From the NCBI RefSeq assembly GCF_016595675.1, contig NZ_JAENJH010000001.1, positions 1,298,096 through 1,362,095 of the forward strand: a stretch of DNA of 64,000 nt, given 5' to 3'. The translations under genes and the position numbers were made by a program. The stretch is from Prauserella cavernicola (GTDB lineage: Bacteria; Actinomycetota; Actinomycetes; Mycobacteriales; Pseudonocardiaceae). The notes beneath the pieces were generated by a model. The model was given only the letters and a program-made list of their open reading frames with translations, was not told where the DNA came from and did not search any database. Shown in pieces: positions 40,027 through 49,579 of this stretch (its first letter is position 1; every line of letters starts with the position of its first letter).

Positions 40027-40962
40027 TCACACGGTCGCGAGGATGAGTTCGGCGGTGTGGATGTCGGTGACCAGGCGGTTGAACAGGCCGGCCCTGGCGC
40101 CGGCGATGATGCTGCCGACCTTGTTGGCGCCGACGGCGACGGCGATGGTCGACGGAATGGCCCGCAGCTGGTCCGTGCTGATCCGGACCATACGGTCACT
40201 GCCGGGAAAGACCGCCTCACCGCCCAACTGGTCGAAGAAGTTCAGGCAGATGTCGCCGACGGCGGTCTGCAGGCCCGCCGCCTCCATGGGAATCGAGGTC
40301 GAGATCGACGACCGCGACGTGGGCGGCGCGCCGACGCCGAGGAGCGCGACCGTGGCCCGCTGCCAGAGGTCGGTGACCCTGCGGAACTCCGGGTCCTCGT
40401 CGAGGGTGGCGCGCATGGCTTTCGACGGCATCGCCTGTGCGAACAGGAAATGCGGCCGGGCACCGACGCGCTCGGCCAGTGACCGCACGATCTCGTTGGT
40501 CTGGTGCCAGGGCTCTGGCTCGGCCACCCCGCCCACCATGGGAACGAGGTTCACGCCGGGCAGGGCGGGCAGCACGGAGCGGCTGAGCTCGTAGACGGTC
40601 CGTCCCGACGAGACGAGCAGCACGTCGCCTGGCGTCGGCCCGCTCGCCCGCAACGCGCTGCCCACCGGCTCGGCCAGGGTGGCGATCTCGCCGTTGCCGA
40701 AGGGCGCCAGCCAGACCTGCTTGAGCCCCAGCACCTCGGCGACCCGTTCTGGATGCGCCGCCACGGCGACCGCGCCGGGGTCGTGCACGGTGATCCGGAC
40801 GATGCCGAGCCGCCGCGCGTCGGCGAGCAGCCTGCTGACCGTCGGCCGGGACACCGACAGCCGCTCCGCGATGCGCGCCTGCCCGAGCTCGTCCAGGTAG
40901 TACAGCTGCGCGGCCTGGTGCATCAGCCGCAGGTCGCGGCGCGAATGCTCGGCGCTGGCCAT
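40027..40962 (-). CDS. SorC family sugar/polyol-responsive regulator
   Basis: A 311-residue SorC/DeoR-type protein: N-terminal helix-turn-helix (LGQARIAERLSVSRPTVSRLL, about 26-46) and a sugar-phosphate-isomerase-like effector domain. Its divergent neighbour is the erythritol/threitol operon, and SorC regulators often respond to phosphorylated sugars, so erythrulose phosphate is a reasonable inducer (inference). Confidence 0.85.
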   Translation of the reverse strand: MASAEHSRRDLRLMHQAAQLYYLDELGQARIAERLSVSRPTVSRLLADARRLGIVRITVHDPGAVAVAAHPERVAEVLGLKQVWLAPFGNGEIATLAEPVGSALRASGPTPGDVLLVSSGRTVYELSRSVLPALPGVNLVPMVGGVAEPEPWHQTNEIVRSLAERVGARPHFLFAQAMPSKAMRATLDEDPEFRRVTDLWQRATVALLGVGAPPTSRSSISTSIPMEAAGLQTAVGDICLNFFDQLGGEAVFPGSDRMVRISTDQLRAIPSTIAVAVGANKVGSIIAGARAGLFNRLVTDIHTAELILATV

Positions 40963-41006
40963 GACGTCCTCCTCCGTTGCCCCACCCTAACCACGCAGTC
41001 TTGCAC

Positions 41007-41018
41007 ATCTGTTCAGAT
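41007..41018. promoter_or_regulatory. Palindrome in the SorC/erythritol divergent promoter
   Basis: ATCTGTTCAGAT, arms ATCTG/CAGAT around TT. TGTTCA within it recurs at 41040-41045, exactly 30 bp on. Possible SorC site between the divergent start codons (40962 and 41104). Confidence 0.5.
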
Positions 41019-41103
41019 CTGCACGAACGTGTTGACGGATGTTCACCATTCACGTGACCCTGCCTGGTACCAACTGACGACCAGTGCCAACGGAGGTACT
41101 CAG

Positions 41104-42219
41104 GTGACCACCTCGGACACCCCTCAGATTCCCGGCCGGATGCAGGCGGTCGTGGTGCACGGCCCGGAGGACTACCGACTGGAAGAGGTGGACGTCCCCA
41201 CGCCAGGTCCCGGCCAGCTGCTGCTGAAGGTCGAGGCGGTCGGGGTGTGCGCCAGCGATCTGAAGTGCTACCACGGCGCCGCGAAGTTCTGGGGCGACGA
41301 GCACCGGCCCGCGTGGGCACAGACCGACCGCGTTCCCGGACACGAGTTCGTCGGCACCGTGGTCGCGGGTGACGAGGAAGCCCAGCAGCACCACCGCGCC
41401 GGCATCGGCGACCGGATCGTGTGCGAGCAGATCGTGCCGTGCGAGCAGTGCCGCTACTGCCGCGACGGGAAGTACTGGATGTGCGGGCCGCACGACATGT
41501 TCGGCTTCCGCGGCCACGACGGCGCCATGGCGGAGTACATGATCGTGCCGCACAACGCGCGCGCCCACCGGGTCTCCCCCGACCTCGCGCCGCAGCACGC
41601 CGCGTACGCGGAACCGCTGTCCTGCGCGATGCACGCGGTGGAGCGGGCCAACATCGGCTTCGGCGACGTCGTCGTGGTGGCCGGGTGCGGGCCGATCGGA
41701 CTCGGGCTCATCGCGGGCGCCCGCCAGAAGAACCCGCTCACCCTGATCGCACTCGACCTGGACGACGCGAAGCTGGAGCTGGGCCGCAAGTGCGGCGCCG
41801 ACGTCGTGATCAACGTGTCCGATGAGGACGCCATCGCGCGGGTCAAGGAGATGACCGACGGCTACGGCGCCGACGTGTACCTGGAGGGCACGGGCCATCC
41901 CTCCGCCGTCGCCCAGGGGCTGGACCTGCTGCGCAAGCTCGGCACCTACGTGGAGTACTCCGTCTTCGGTTCCGACGTCACGGTGGACTGGTCGATCATC
42001 TCCGACGACAAGGAACTGGACGTGCTGGGCGCGCACCTCGGGCCGCACTGCTGGCCCGCGGCGATCAAGCTCATCGAGAGCGGCGCGCTGCCGCTCGACG
42101 ACATCTGCACCCACCAGTTCGGACTGGCCGACTTCCAGAAGGCGCTCGACCTGGTGGCCGACACCTCCGGCGCGTCGGTGAAGGTCTCGATCCTGCCGAA
42201 CAGCGAGGTGCCGGCGTGA
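41104..42219 (+). CDS. eltD: Zinc-dependent polyol dehydrogenase, erythritol/L-threitol dehydrogenase type
   Basis: A 371-residue medium-chain dehydrogenase. Catalytic zinc ligands are C49 and H80 with E81; the structural zinc site is C113, C116, C119 and C127. The cofactor site is GCGPIGLGLIAGAR, and an Asp in LDLDDAKL indicates NAD. Wording and operon partners match the mycobacterial erythritol/L-threitol dehydrogenase (EltD), which oxidises the tetritol to erythrulose. GTG start at 41104 follows GGAGGT. First gene of the operon. Confidence 0.78.
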   Translation: MTTSDTPQIPGRMQAVVVHGPEDYRLEEVDVPTPGPGQLLLKVEAVGVCASDLKCYHGAAKFWGDEHRPAWAQTDRVPGHEFVGTVVAGDEEAQQHHRAGIGDRIVCEQIVPCEQCRYCRDGKYWMCGPHDMFGFRGHDGAMAEYMIVPHNARAHRVSPDLAPQHAAYAEPLSCAMHAVERANIGFGDVVVVAGCGPIGLGLIAGARQKNPLTLIALDLDDAKLELGRKCGADVVINVSDEDAIARVKEMTDGYGADVYLEGTGHPSAVAQGLDLLRKLGTYVEYSVFGSDVTVDWSIISDDKELDVLGAHLGPHCWPAAIKLIESGALPLDDICTHQFGLADFQKALDLVADTSGASVKVSILPNSEVPA

Positions 42220-43547
42220 CCACGACGGACAGCGCGCTCACCTCCGGCCGCGAGACGTTCTTCGACCGGATCGGCATTCCGCACCCGCTGCGCTGGGGTT
42301 TCCTCGGCGTGCTGGTCTTCATGACCGGTAACGGAACCGAGTCCAACTTCATCAGCCCCCACATCGGCGCCGTGCTCGGCAGCCCGGAGGGCACGGTGGC
42401 CACGATCATCGCGATGTACGGCGTCGCGGGCATCGTCGGCAGCTACCTCTCCGGCGCGCTGGCCGACCTGTGGGGGCCGCGGCGCGTGATGCTGATCGGT
42501 GCCGTGGTGTGGATCGTGTTCGAGGTCCTGTTCCTGCTGGCGCTGGCCGCGGGCAGCCTGCCGCTGGTGCTGCTGACCTACTTCCTGCGCGGCTTCGGGT
42601 TCCCGTTCTTCGCCTTCGGATTCCTGGTGTGGGTCAACATCGCCACCCCGGAATCGCGCAACGGCAAGGCCGTGGGCTGGTTCTACGTGATGTTCACCGG
42701 TGGCCTGCCCACCCTGGGCTCGCTGTTCGCGATCGGCATGATCCCGGCGTTCGGCGGCGGCACCGCGGGCGAGACCGGGGCGATGATCGCCTCCATCGCG
42801 CTGGTGGTGCTCGGCTTCCTCATCGCCTGGTTCGGTGTGCGGGACCCACGGGGCAACCGCCGGATCGCGCCGGAGGGCGAGACCTCGGCGCAGGTGCTCA
42901 CCGCCGGGCTCCGGCTGTCCGTCCAGCAGCCCAAGATCATGATGGGTTTCCTGGTGCGGCTGATCAACACCGCGCCGCAGTTCGGAATGTTCGTCATCTT
43001 CCCGGCGGTGATCGCCAATGACCTCGGCTGGGGCCAGGCGCGGTGGCTGACGATGACGGTGTTCGTCTACGCCACCAACATCCTCGTGAACGCCGTGTTC
43101 GGCGCGATCGGCGACCGGTGGGGCTGGCAGCGGACCGTGAAGTGGTTCGGCGTGTTCGGCTCGGCGGTCGGACTGTTGCTCTGGTGGTACGTCCCCCAGG
43201 CGGTGCCCGCGGGTTCGACGTGGGGCTTCTGGGTGTCGGTGGCCGCCGGTTGCGTGTTCGGCTGCCTGCTGGCCGGGTTCGTGCCGATGGGCGCGATCAT
43301 GCCCGCGCTCGCCCCGGAGCACAAAGGCGCGGCGATGGCCATGTACACCACCGCGGCGGGTGGCGCGCAGTTCCTCGGCTACGGCGTGGTCGCGCTGGTT
43401 CTCGCCCTCGGCCTCGGCAACGCGGGTGTGGTCTGGGCCTTCGTTCTGCTCTACGTGGCCGCGTTCGTGATGGTGTCCTTCCTGAAGGTCCCGCGCGACG
43501 CCGCTGTGCAGTCCCGGCCGCGGACCGCGATCGCCGGGGAGGCGTGA
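42216..43547 (+). CDS. MFS polyol permease
   Basis: A 443-residue 12-span transporter: PLRWGFLGVLVFMTGNGTESNF in TM1, SGALADLWGPRRVMLIGA between TM2 and TM3, and FLRGFGFPFFAFGFLVWVN in TM4. It resembles the ribitol/arabitol permease group (RbtT/DalT-like). GTG start overlaps the dehydrogenase stop (GTGA). It most likely imports erythritol or threitol. Confidence 0.84.
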   Translation: MTTTDSALTSGRETFFDRIGIPHPLRWGFLGVLVFMTGNGTESNFISPHIGAVLGSPEGTVATIIAMYGVAGIVGSYLSGALADLWGPRRVMLIGAVVWIVFEVLFLLALAAGSLPLVLLTYFLRGFGFPFFAFGFLVWVNIATPESRNGKAVGWFYVMFTGGLPTLGSLFAIGMIPAFGGGTAGETGAMIASIALVVLGFLIAWFGVRDPRGNRRIAPEGETSAQVLTAGLRLSVQQPKIMMGFLVRLINTAPQFGMFVIFPAVIANDLGWGQARWLTMTVFVYATNILVNAVFGAIGDRWGWQRTVKWFGVFGSAVGLLLWWYVPQAVPAGSTWGFWVSVAAGCVFGCLLAGFVPMGAIMPALAPEHKGAAMAMYTTAAGGAQFLGYGVVALVLALGLGNAGVVWAFVLLYVAAFVMVSFLKVPRDAAVQSRPRTAIAGEA

Positions 43548-45277
43548 TGACCCGCATCTACGACGACCCGGCGACGTTCGCCGACGACCAGCTGTCCGGG
43601 TTCCTCGACCTCTACTCCGACCGCCTGCACGGCGTGCACGGCGGGGTGGTCGCCCACCGCGGCGACACTCCACAGGTGGCGGTGGTGATCGGCGGCGGCT
43701 CCGGGCACTACCCGGCGTTCTGCGGCACCGTCGGGCCCGGACTCGCCTCGGCCGCGGTGGTGGGCAACATCTTCACCTCCCCGTCGGCCGCTCAGGCGTA
43801 CTCGGTCGGCAGGGCGGCGGACCAGGGCCGCGGGGTGATCTTCAGTTTCGGCAACTACGCCGGGGACACGATCAACTTCGGCATCGCCGCCCAGCGGCTG
43901 CGCGACGAGGGCATCGACGCCAGGGTCGTGATCGTCACCGACGACATCGCCTCGGCGGACGAGGTCGACAAGCGACGTGGGATCGCCGGTGACTTCACGG
44001 TCTTCAAGGTGATGGGCGCCGCGGCCGCCGAGGGCCGCGACATCGACGAGGTCGAACGGCTCGGCAGGGCGGCCAACGCGGCGACGCGCACCCTGGGCGT
44101 CGCGTTCTCCGGGTGCACCATGCCCGGCGAGAGCGACCCGCTGTTCACCGTGCCGGACGGACACCTCGGGCTGGGGCTCGGCATCCACGGCGAGCCCGGG
44201 ATCCGGGACGTGGCCATGCTTCCCGCCGCCGAGCTGGCCGCGCTGCTCACCGACCGGGTGACCGACGCCGCGCCCGCCGGCATCGGGCGACGGGCAGGTG
44301 TGATTCTCAACGGACTGGGCACCACGAAGTACGAGGAGCTGTTCCTGCTCTGGGGACACGTGGCGAAACGCTTGCGGGACAAGGGCTTCGAAGTGGTCGA
44401 GCCCGAGGTCGGCGAGCTGGTCACCAGTCTCGACATGGGTGGCTGCTCGCTCACCCTGATGTGGCTGGACGACGAGCTGGAACCGTTGTGGCGGGCCGAC
44501 GCCTACACCCCGGCGTACCGCAAGTCGGCCGCGCCACTGCGGGCGCTGCGACCACCGAATCCCCACGAGCTGGCCGATGCCGAGGCGGTGCGCACCGCGC
44601 CGGAGGCGACCCCGGCCGCCGCCCGGCTGGGACTGACCGTGCGCGCGGCCTTCGACGCCGCCCACCGGACACTGACCGAGCACGAACACGAGCTCGGCAG
44701 GATCGACGCGGTGGCGGGCGACGGCGACCACGGGCGAGGAATGGTCAAGGGCGTCACCGCTGCTCTCGATCGGTTGCGGGACAACGAATCGGGTGTCGGC
44801 GGCGGCTGGCTGCTCCAGGAGGCGGGGCAGGCGTGGGCCGAGCGCGCGGGCGGTACGTCCGGCGTGCTGTGGGGCGCCGCGCTGGACGCCTTCGGGCGCA
44901 CACTCACCGACAGCGCGCAGGAGTACCCCGCCACCGCCGTCGCGAAGGGCGTGCGGGCGTTCACCGACGCGATCTCCGAGCTCGGTGGCGCCCGGCCAGG
45001 CGACAAGACACTGCTGGACGCGCTGGTGCCGTTCGCCGAGGAGCTGGAGTCCGCCACGGCGGACGGCACGGCGCTCGTGCCGGCGTGGCAGGCCGCGGCC
45101 AGGGTCGCGACCGAGGCCGCGGAGTCCACCGCGACACTGCGCCCTCAGGTGGGCCGGGCCCGGCCGCTGGCCGAGAAGAGCATCGGCACACCCGACGCGG
45201 GCGCCACCTCGCTGGCACTGGTGGTCACCGCCGTCGGCGAGGCGCTGACCGTCGAGACGGAAAGGAAACGATCGTGA
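43547..45277 (+). CDS. DhaK-DhaL fused kinase, erythrulose kinase type
   Basis: A 576-residue ATP-dependent kinase. The DhaK half (1-330) has [10 protein letters not shown] (50-59), FGNYAGD and H214 in GIHGEPG, which forms the hemiaminal link to the ketone; the DhaL half (about 360-570) has DGDHGRGM binding Mg-ATP and GGTSGVLWG. In the M. smegmatis tetritol pathways a kinase of this family phosphorylates D-erythrulose; dihydroxyacetone is the alternative. Start overlaps the permease stop. Confidence 0.84.
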   Translation: MTRIYDDPATFADDQLSGFLDLYSDRLHGVHGGVVAHRGDTPQVAVVIGGGSGHYPAFCGTVGPGLASAAVVGNIFTSPSAAQAYSVGRAADQGRGVIFSFGNYAGDTINFGIAAQRLRDEGIDARVVIVTDDIASADEVDKRRGIAGDFTVFKVMGAAAAEGRDIDEVERLGRAANAATRTLGVAFSGCTMPGESDPLFTVPDGHLGLGLGIHGEPGIRDVAMLPAAELAALLTDRVTDAAPAGIGRRAGVILNGLGTTKYEELFLLWGHVAKRLRDKGFEVVEPEVGELVTSLDMGGCSLTLMWLDDELEPLWRADAYTPAYRKSAAPLRALRPPNPHELADAEAVRTAPEATPAAARLGLTVRAAFDAAHRTLTEHEHELGRIDAVAGDGDHGRGMVKGVTAALDRLRDNESGVGGGWLLQEAGQAWAERAGGTSGVLWGAALDAFGRTLTDSAQEYPATAVAKGVRAFTDAISELGGARPGDKTLLDALVPFAEELESATADGTALVPAWQAAARVATEAAESTATLRPQVGRARPLAEKSIGTPDAGATSLALVVTAVGEALTVETERKRS

Positions 45278-45765
45278 GTGAGCGGCTGCGCATCGTCGTC
45301 GGCTCCGACGACGCGGGCTACGCCTACAAGGAACAGTTCAAGGCGGACCTGGAGAAGGACGAGCGGGTGGCCACGGTGACCGATGTCGGCGTGGACGAGT
45401 CGGGAGACACCGCCTACCCGCACATCGGCGTCGCCGCGGCCAGGGAGGTGGCCGACGGCAACGCCGATCGCGCGCTGCTGGTCTGCGGTACCGGGCTCGG
45501 TGTCGCGATCTCGGCCAACAAGGTTCCTGGCATCCGGGCGGTGACCGCGCACGACTCGTTCTCAGTGGAGCGGTCGGTCCTGAGCAACGACGCCCAGGTG
45601 CTCTGCGTCGGCCAGCGCGTGATCGGGGTCGAGCTGGCCAGGCGGCTGGTCAGCGAATGGCTGGAGTACCGGTTCGATCCGCAGAGCTCGTCGGCGGCCA
45701 AGGTCGACGCCCTCAACGCCTACGACACGGCGTCGCGATCTCCGGAAAGCGAGGACCCGAGGTAA
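45274..45765 (+). CDS. RpiB/LacAB-type sugar-phosphate isomerase (erythrulose-phosphate isomerase candidate)
   Basis: A 163-residue RpiB-fold isomerase: [12 protein letters not shown] at the N-terminus, C71 in [16 protein letters not shown] as proton shuttle, and [14 protein letters not shown]. In this context it should convert D-erythrulose 4-phosphate into D-erythrose 4-phosphate, feeding the pentose phosphate pathway, as the mycobacterial DerI does. GTG start overlaps the kinase stop. Last gene before a hairpin. Confidence 0.82.
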   Translation: MSERLRIVVGSDDAGYAYKEQFKADLEKDERVATVTDVGVDESGDTAYPHIGVAAAREVADGNADRALLVCGTGLGVAISANKVPGIRAVTAHDSFSVERSVLSNDAQVLCVGQRVIGVELARRLVSEWLEYRFDPQSSSAAKVDALNAYDTASRSPESEDPR

Positions 45766-45785
45766 CGGGTTGGCGCGCGGGCGAA

Positions 45786-45813
45786 ACAAAAACGGGCCTC
45801 GGCTCGATTTTGT
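45786..45813 (+). terminator. Hairpin terminator after the tetritol operon
   Basis: ACAAAA and TTTTGT bracket a CGGGC/GCTCG stem (one G-U pair, one A-A mismatch) with a 4-base loop CTCG. It has T-rich descending bases, so it resembles an intrinsic terminator. It lies 20 bp after the isomerase stop. Confidence 0.65.
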
Positions 45814-45836
45814 GGGGCAGAGAGACAGGAGCTGTC

Positions 45837-46298
45837 ATGCCCAAGCACGCCGCGCGCAGGCCGAGAAAGCAGCAGCAACAGTTCTTCCGGCAGGTGTTCC
45901 TGGCCATCCAGGCGCTGTTTCTGGCCGCACTGCTCGTCGCGATCGCGTTCGGGAGGCCGGACTGCGACGGTCTGACCGGCGCCGATCTCGAGGCGTGCCG
46001 GGACACCGCGCCCGGCGCAGGGGGGCCGGCGGCGATGGTTCTGTTGCTGTGGGCGAACGTGACCGTGGCGCTGGGCGTCATCGGGCTGATCGAGCGCTAC
46101 TGGCCGGCGGCGGCCCCCTTCAAGCGGGTCTTGGACAGTCCGCGGCCGACCAGTGTGAGCACCTCGGCCTCGCGAGGGCGAGGTCGTCGAGCGGTGCGTG
46201 ATCTGACCGCTCACGGGCCCGGCGACACTCCACAACGGACTGACGACCACGGTCGCCGCGTCGTGACCGTGGCCCCGCCGCGAACACACCTGCCGTGA
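45837..46298 (+). CDS. Small membrane protein with two spans
   Basis: A 153-residue protein. A basic N-terminus (PKHAARRPRKQQQQ) leads into span 1 (about 17-38), a loop with two Cys (DCDGLTGADLEACRD), and span 2 (about 64-88). The last 55 residues are low-complexity and Arg-rich and overlap an opposite-strand frame, so the true C-terminus may be shorter or the reading shifted. ATG at 45837 follows AGGAG. Family not recognised. Confidence 0.55.
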   Translation: MPKHAARRPRKQQQQFFRQVFLAIQALFLAALLVAIAFGRPDCDGLTGADLEACRDTAPGAGGPAAMVLLLWANVTVALGVIGLIERYWPAAAPFKRVLDSPRPTSVSTSASRGRGRRAVRDLTAHGPGDTPQRTDDHGRRVVTVAPPRTHLP

Positions 46299-46398
46299 CG
46301 CCGGCGGACGCGAAGATGCCGTCGTAACCGAGGACGAAGAACGCCGTCGTGGCCACGGTGGACAGTGCCAGCAGGGCCGCGGTGTGCGGGAGGTCCAC
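46120..46398 (-). CDS. Possible small membrane protein downstream of the multicopper oxidase
   Basis: GTG at 46398 opens 12 bp after the oxidase stop; residues 5-42 are strongly hydrophobic (LLALSTVATTAFFVLGYDGIF), followed by a basic tail. It overlaps the 3' part of the opposite-strand gene by 179 bp, so at least one of the two annotations is wrong at its end. No ribosome binding site. Function unknown. Confidence 0.35.
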   Translation of the reverse strand: MDLPHTAALLALSTVATTAFFVLGYDGIFASAGVTAGVFAAGPRSRRGDRGRQSVVECRRARERSDHAPLDDLALARPRCSHWSAADCPRPA

Positions 46399-46409
46399 GC
46401 CGCCGCAGC

Positions 46410-47924
46410 CTAGTGACCGTGTCCGCCGCCGATGTCGGCCGGCCGCCCACCCGGTTCGACCACCACGAACTGGCCCATCATGCCCTGGTCCTCGTGCCAG
46501 AGCAGGTGGCAGTGGTACATGTACGGCATCGCGGGGTCGGTGTGCTCGGTGAACCGCATGATGAGCCGGAACCGGACCTCTGGCGGCAGGTAGACGGTGT
46601 CCTTCCAGCCGGACAGCTCAGGAGGCGGAGGGCGCCCGTCGACGCTGAGCACCTGGAACTGCACGTCGTGGACGTGGAAGTTGTGCGGCTGGCGGTGCCC
46701 GTTCCAGACCTCCCAGACCTCGGTGGTGTCCACCGTGACGACGTCGTCGACGCGGCCCAGGTCCATCTCCTCGTCGTTGATCCGGTTGTTGCGCAGCTCG
46801 AACGTCCGCGTGACCGCGACCGCCGACTCGTCGAGCCGGTCGACGACGGCCAGCCGCGCCGGTACCTCCGGCGAGGGCGCGAGGCGCGCCGCGGCACGCA
46901 GGAGCAGCACGTCGAGCTCGTCGGCGGCGCCGCTGTTGCGGGCGCGGGCGTCGGTGAGCCCGAGGTCCTGCGGGTACGACCGCAAGGTCACCTCCTGACC
47001 CGGCTCCAGCTCCACGACGACCTCCGCCCGCTCCCCCGGCGTCAGCAACACCCGCTGGAGCGAGAGCGGCTCGCTCAGCAACCCGCCGTCGCTCGCGATC
47101 ATCGTCACCGGGCGGCCGTCGCCGAGCCCGAAGTTGTAGCTGCGTGCGGTCGAGGCGTTGAGCAGCCGCAGCCGGGTGCGCCGCGCGCCGACCTCGAACA
47201 CGGGCCCGGCCGTGCCGTTGACGAGGATCGTGTCGCCGACCATGCCGTTGTCGTGACGGGCGGTCTCGATCAGCTGCCCCGTGGAGTCGAAGGTCTTGTC
47301 CTGCACGATCACGGGGATGTCGTCCACGCCGTAGGTGCGCGGCAGGTCGAGCGCGGCCTCGTGGTCGTCGTCCACGATGAACAGTCCACCGAGACCTCGG
47401 TAGACGTGCCGTTCGGTCTGGCCGTGGGGATGCGGGTGGTACCAGAGCGTGGCGGCGGGCTGGTCGACCCGCCACGACGGTGACCACGTGGCGCCGGGCT
47501 CGACCATCTGATGTGGACCACCGTCCGCGGCGGCCGGCAGGTGCATGCCGTGCCAGTGCAGGGTGGTGGCCTCGTCGAGGTGGTTCGTCAGCGTGATGCG
47601 GACGGTCTCGCCGCGCCGCGCGCGCAGCGTGGGACCGAGCAGAGCCCCGTTGAGTCCCCACGTGTCGGCCTCGCCGCCCGCGACGATCGCGGAGCGGCCG
47701 GCCTGCGCCGCCAGGGCGAACTCCGTGGTTCCGCCGCGCCGGTCGGCCTCGGCGAGCGGCGGGATGCGGAGCCGGTTGCGGAAGTCGACCCTGCCGACCG
47801 TGTCGATCGCGCCGCGCGAGCCGAGAGCCGAGCAGCCGGGCAGGGTGGCGGCCGCGGTGACCGCGGCACCGAGTGCGAGGAAGCCGCGCCGGCTCAGGCC
47901 GGGCGCGCGACGTCGCGCGTTCAT
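46410..47924 (-). CDS. Tat-exported multicopper oxidase
   Basis: A 504-residue three-cupredoxin oxidase. The signal has the twin-arginine motif SRRGFLALG (11-19) and a lipobox-like LPGC (28-31), so it is exported folded and may be lipid-anchored. Copper motifs are HWHG (123-126), HPHPHG (163-168), HNFHVHDVQF (about 405) and HCHLLWHEDQGMM (about 471-483), giving the type 1 and trinuclear sites. It oxidises phenols, bilirubin-like compounds or Cu(I). ATG at 47924. Followed in the window by a possible small membrane protein. Confidence 0.9.
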   Translation of the reverse strand: MNARRRAPGLSRRGFLALGAAVTAAATLPGCSALGSRGAIDTVGRVDFRNRLRIPPLAEADRRGGTTEFALAAQAGRSAIVAGGEADTWGLNGALLGPTLRARRGETVRITLTNHLDEATTLHWHGMHLPAAADGGPHQMVEPGATWSPSWRVDQPAATLWYHPHPHGQTERHVYRGLGGLFIVDDDHEAALDLPRTYGVDDIPVIVQDKTFDSTGQLIETARHDNGMVGDTILVNGTAGPVFEVGARRTRLRLLNASTARSYNFGLGDGRPVTMIASDGGLLSEPLSLQRVLLTPGERAEVVVELEPGQEVTLRSYPQDLGLTDARARNSGAADELDVLLLRAAARLAPSPEVPARLAVVDRLDESAVAVTRTFELRNNRINDEEMDLGRVDDVVTVDTTEVWEVWNGHRQPHNFHVHDVQFQVLSVDGRPPPPELSGWKDTVYLPPEVRFRLIMRFTEHTDPAMPYMYHCHLLWHEDQGMMGQFVVVEPGGRPADIGGGHGH

Positions 47925-47952
47925 GGGAGTCCTTTCGGAGCTGGGCCAGTGC

Positions 47953-48381
47953 TCAGGCGGCGGCCGCGACCGGGGCTCGGCGAGCAAGCCGCGCGGGGCG
48001 CAGTGACACGGCGCAGAGCAGCAGCGAGACGATGACGATGCCGACGCCGAGCGGCACGTGGACGATGAGGACGTCGGCGTGGCCGAGCCCGAGCTGAACG
48101 GTCTCGGCAGCGAAGAGCAGCGTGGCCAGTACCGGGACCCAGAGACTTCCCCTGCCGGGGCGCCACCACAGGATGCCGAGTCCGATGAGGATCATCGACA
48201 GCGTGACGATGATGGATCCGTTGACTCCGTGCAGATCCAGGGCGGCGCCGTCGCCGTCGAGGCTCCAGCCCGCCAGCAACGGCTGCGCGCAGACGAGGAT
48301 GACGTGCGCGACGGCGACGACGATGAGCAGTACGCGAAGAACCTGGCGTGCCCTCCTGCCGAGCGGGGACCTGTCAGTCAC
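47953..48381 (-). CDS. DUF6220-like four-span membrane protein
   Basis: A 142-residue protein with four predicted spans; LDLHGVNGSIIVTLSMILIGLGIL and HADVLIVHVPLGVGIVIVSLLL each hold a His in a membrane-embedded HG or HV context, a pattern found in haem-binding or DUF6220-type proteins. GTG at 48381 overlaps the monooxygenase stop by 8 bp and the oxidase follows after 28 bp, so the three genes form one operon. Confidence 0.65.
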   Translation of the reverse strand: MTDRSPLGRRARQVLRVLLIVVAVAHVILVCAQPLLAGWSLDGDGAALDLHGVNGSIIVTLSMILIGLGILWWRPGRGSLWVPVLATLLFAAETVQLGLGHADVLIVHVPLGVGIVIVSLLLCAVSLRPARLARRAPVAAAA

Positions 48382-49561
48382 GACGGCCGCCGCTGGGTGA
48401 CCCGTCGACGCGGTAGCCGTACTGCTCGGCGGTGGCCCTGGCACCCATGCGGAGGAACAGGCTCAGCGTCAGGTCGCGGAACAGACTGCCGGTGGCCGAC
48501 GACGCCTTGCGCTCCCCCACCTGCCGCCCGAACCGGGCGATCTTCTCGGCACGTCCCTTGCGCAGCCGCTGGTAGGACGTGAACGCGGCGGCCGGGGCCT
48601 GCTCGTCGCGCAGGCATCGCGCGAGCACCACCGCGTCCTCGATCGCCAGGCTCGCGCCCTGCCCGGTCGACGGGCTGACGGCGTGCGCGGCGTCCCCGAC
48701 CAGGCACACCCGCTCGGTGCACCAGGTCCGCGGCGAGGGCAGGTCGTAGAGCGGCCAGACGCCGACGGCGCGCTGGGTCGCGGCCAGGATCCGCGGGACC
48801 GGGGCGGGGTCGCCGTCGTACAGGTCGCGCAGCGTGCTCATCCAGCGCGTCTGGTCGAGGTCGTCCAGCTCCGAGCGCGCGGGCTCGGTGGCCCTGGGCA
48901 CGTTGGTGAACCAGTACGCGAGGTTGTCCTTCACCGCGTAGCCGAAGAACCCGCGCCGGCCGAAGATCATCTGCTGCCGGGCACTGTCGGGCAGGTCGAC
49001 CTTCGTCCAGCCGCCGCAGTCGACGATCCCGGTGTAGGTGGGCAGCGGCGCGTCGGGCCACGTGTGGCGGCGAACCGCGGACCAGATGCCGTCAGCGCCG
49101 ATCACCACGTCGGCGTCGATCGTGGTGCCGTCGGCGAAGGCCGCCCGCACGCCGTCGCCGTGCTCGGCGAGCCCGGTGAGCCGCGCACCCGTGTCGAACC
49201 GGACGCCCGCCTCTCTCGCTCGCCTGGCGAGCTCGGTGCGCAGCGCGGCGCGGCGCAGCACCACTGCCCGCGCACCGTAGCGCGCCGCGTCGTCCTCGCC
49301 GCTCAACCTCGCGATGCGGCGGCCTGACGCGTTGTGGAAGTCCAGCCCCGAGAGCTCGAACCCGCCCGCGGCCGCCGGCACGTCACCGTGGCCCAGCGCG
49401 CGCAGCGCGTTGACGCCGTTCGGCGCCAGCGTCAGGAACGCGCCCTCGGTGTCGCTGCCCTCCGGCCTCGCCTCGACCAGGCGCACCGGCAGGTCGTGGG
49501 CCCGCAGGGCGAGCGCGAGCGCGGACCCGGCGATGCCCCCTCCGACGATCAGGATCTCCAT
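48374..49561 (-). CDS. FAD-dependent aromatic-type monooxygenase
   Basis: A 395-residue class A flavoprotein monooxygenase: IVGGGIAGSALALALR (4-19) binds ADP, VIGADGIWSAVRR (about 155-167) is the DG motif, and VCLVGDAAHAVSPSTGQGASLAIEDA contains the GD motif. It hydroxylates an aromatic or polyketide-like compound with NAD(P)H and oxygen, or inactivates an antibiotic as TetX does. ATG at 49561 follows AAGGAG. Divergent from MarR, with a 28-bp inverted repeat just upstream. Confidence 0.87.
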   Translation of the reverse strand: MEILIVGGGIAGSALALALRAHDLPVRLVEARPEGSDTEGAFLTLAPNGVNALRALGHGDVPAAAGGFELSGLDFHNASGRRIARLSGEDDAARYGARAVVLRRAALRTELARRAREAGVRFDTGARLTGLAEHGDGVRAAFADGTTIDADVVIGADGIWSAVRRHTWPDAPLPTYTGIVDCGGWTKVDLPDSARQQMIFGRRGFFGYAVKDNLAYWFTNVPRATEPARSELDDLDQTRWMSTLRDLYDGDPAPVPRILAATQRAVGVWPLYDLPSPRTWCTERVCLVGDAAHAVSPSTGQGASLAIEDAVVLARCLRDEQAPAAAFTSYQRLRKGRAEKIARFGRQVGERKASSATGSLFRDLTLSLFLRMGARATAEQYGYRVDGSPSGGRRD

Positions 49562-49579
49562 CGTCAACTCCTTGAGAGA

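Noticed and set aside
41946..43673. 575-codon leftward frame opposite the polyol permease
   Set aside because: Shadow of a 12-span permease with correct motifs; the reverse translation is Glu/His/Arg-rich with no hydrophobic segment.
45720..46289. Leftward 189-codon frame opposite the small membrane protein
   Set aside because: No hydrophobic segments or motif; the forward frame has two clear membrane spans and an AGGAG start.
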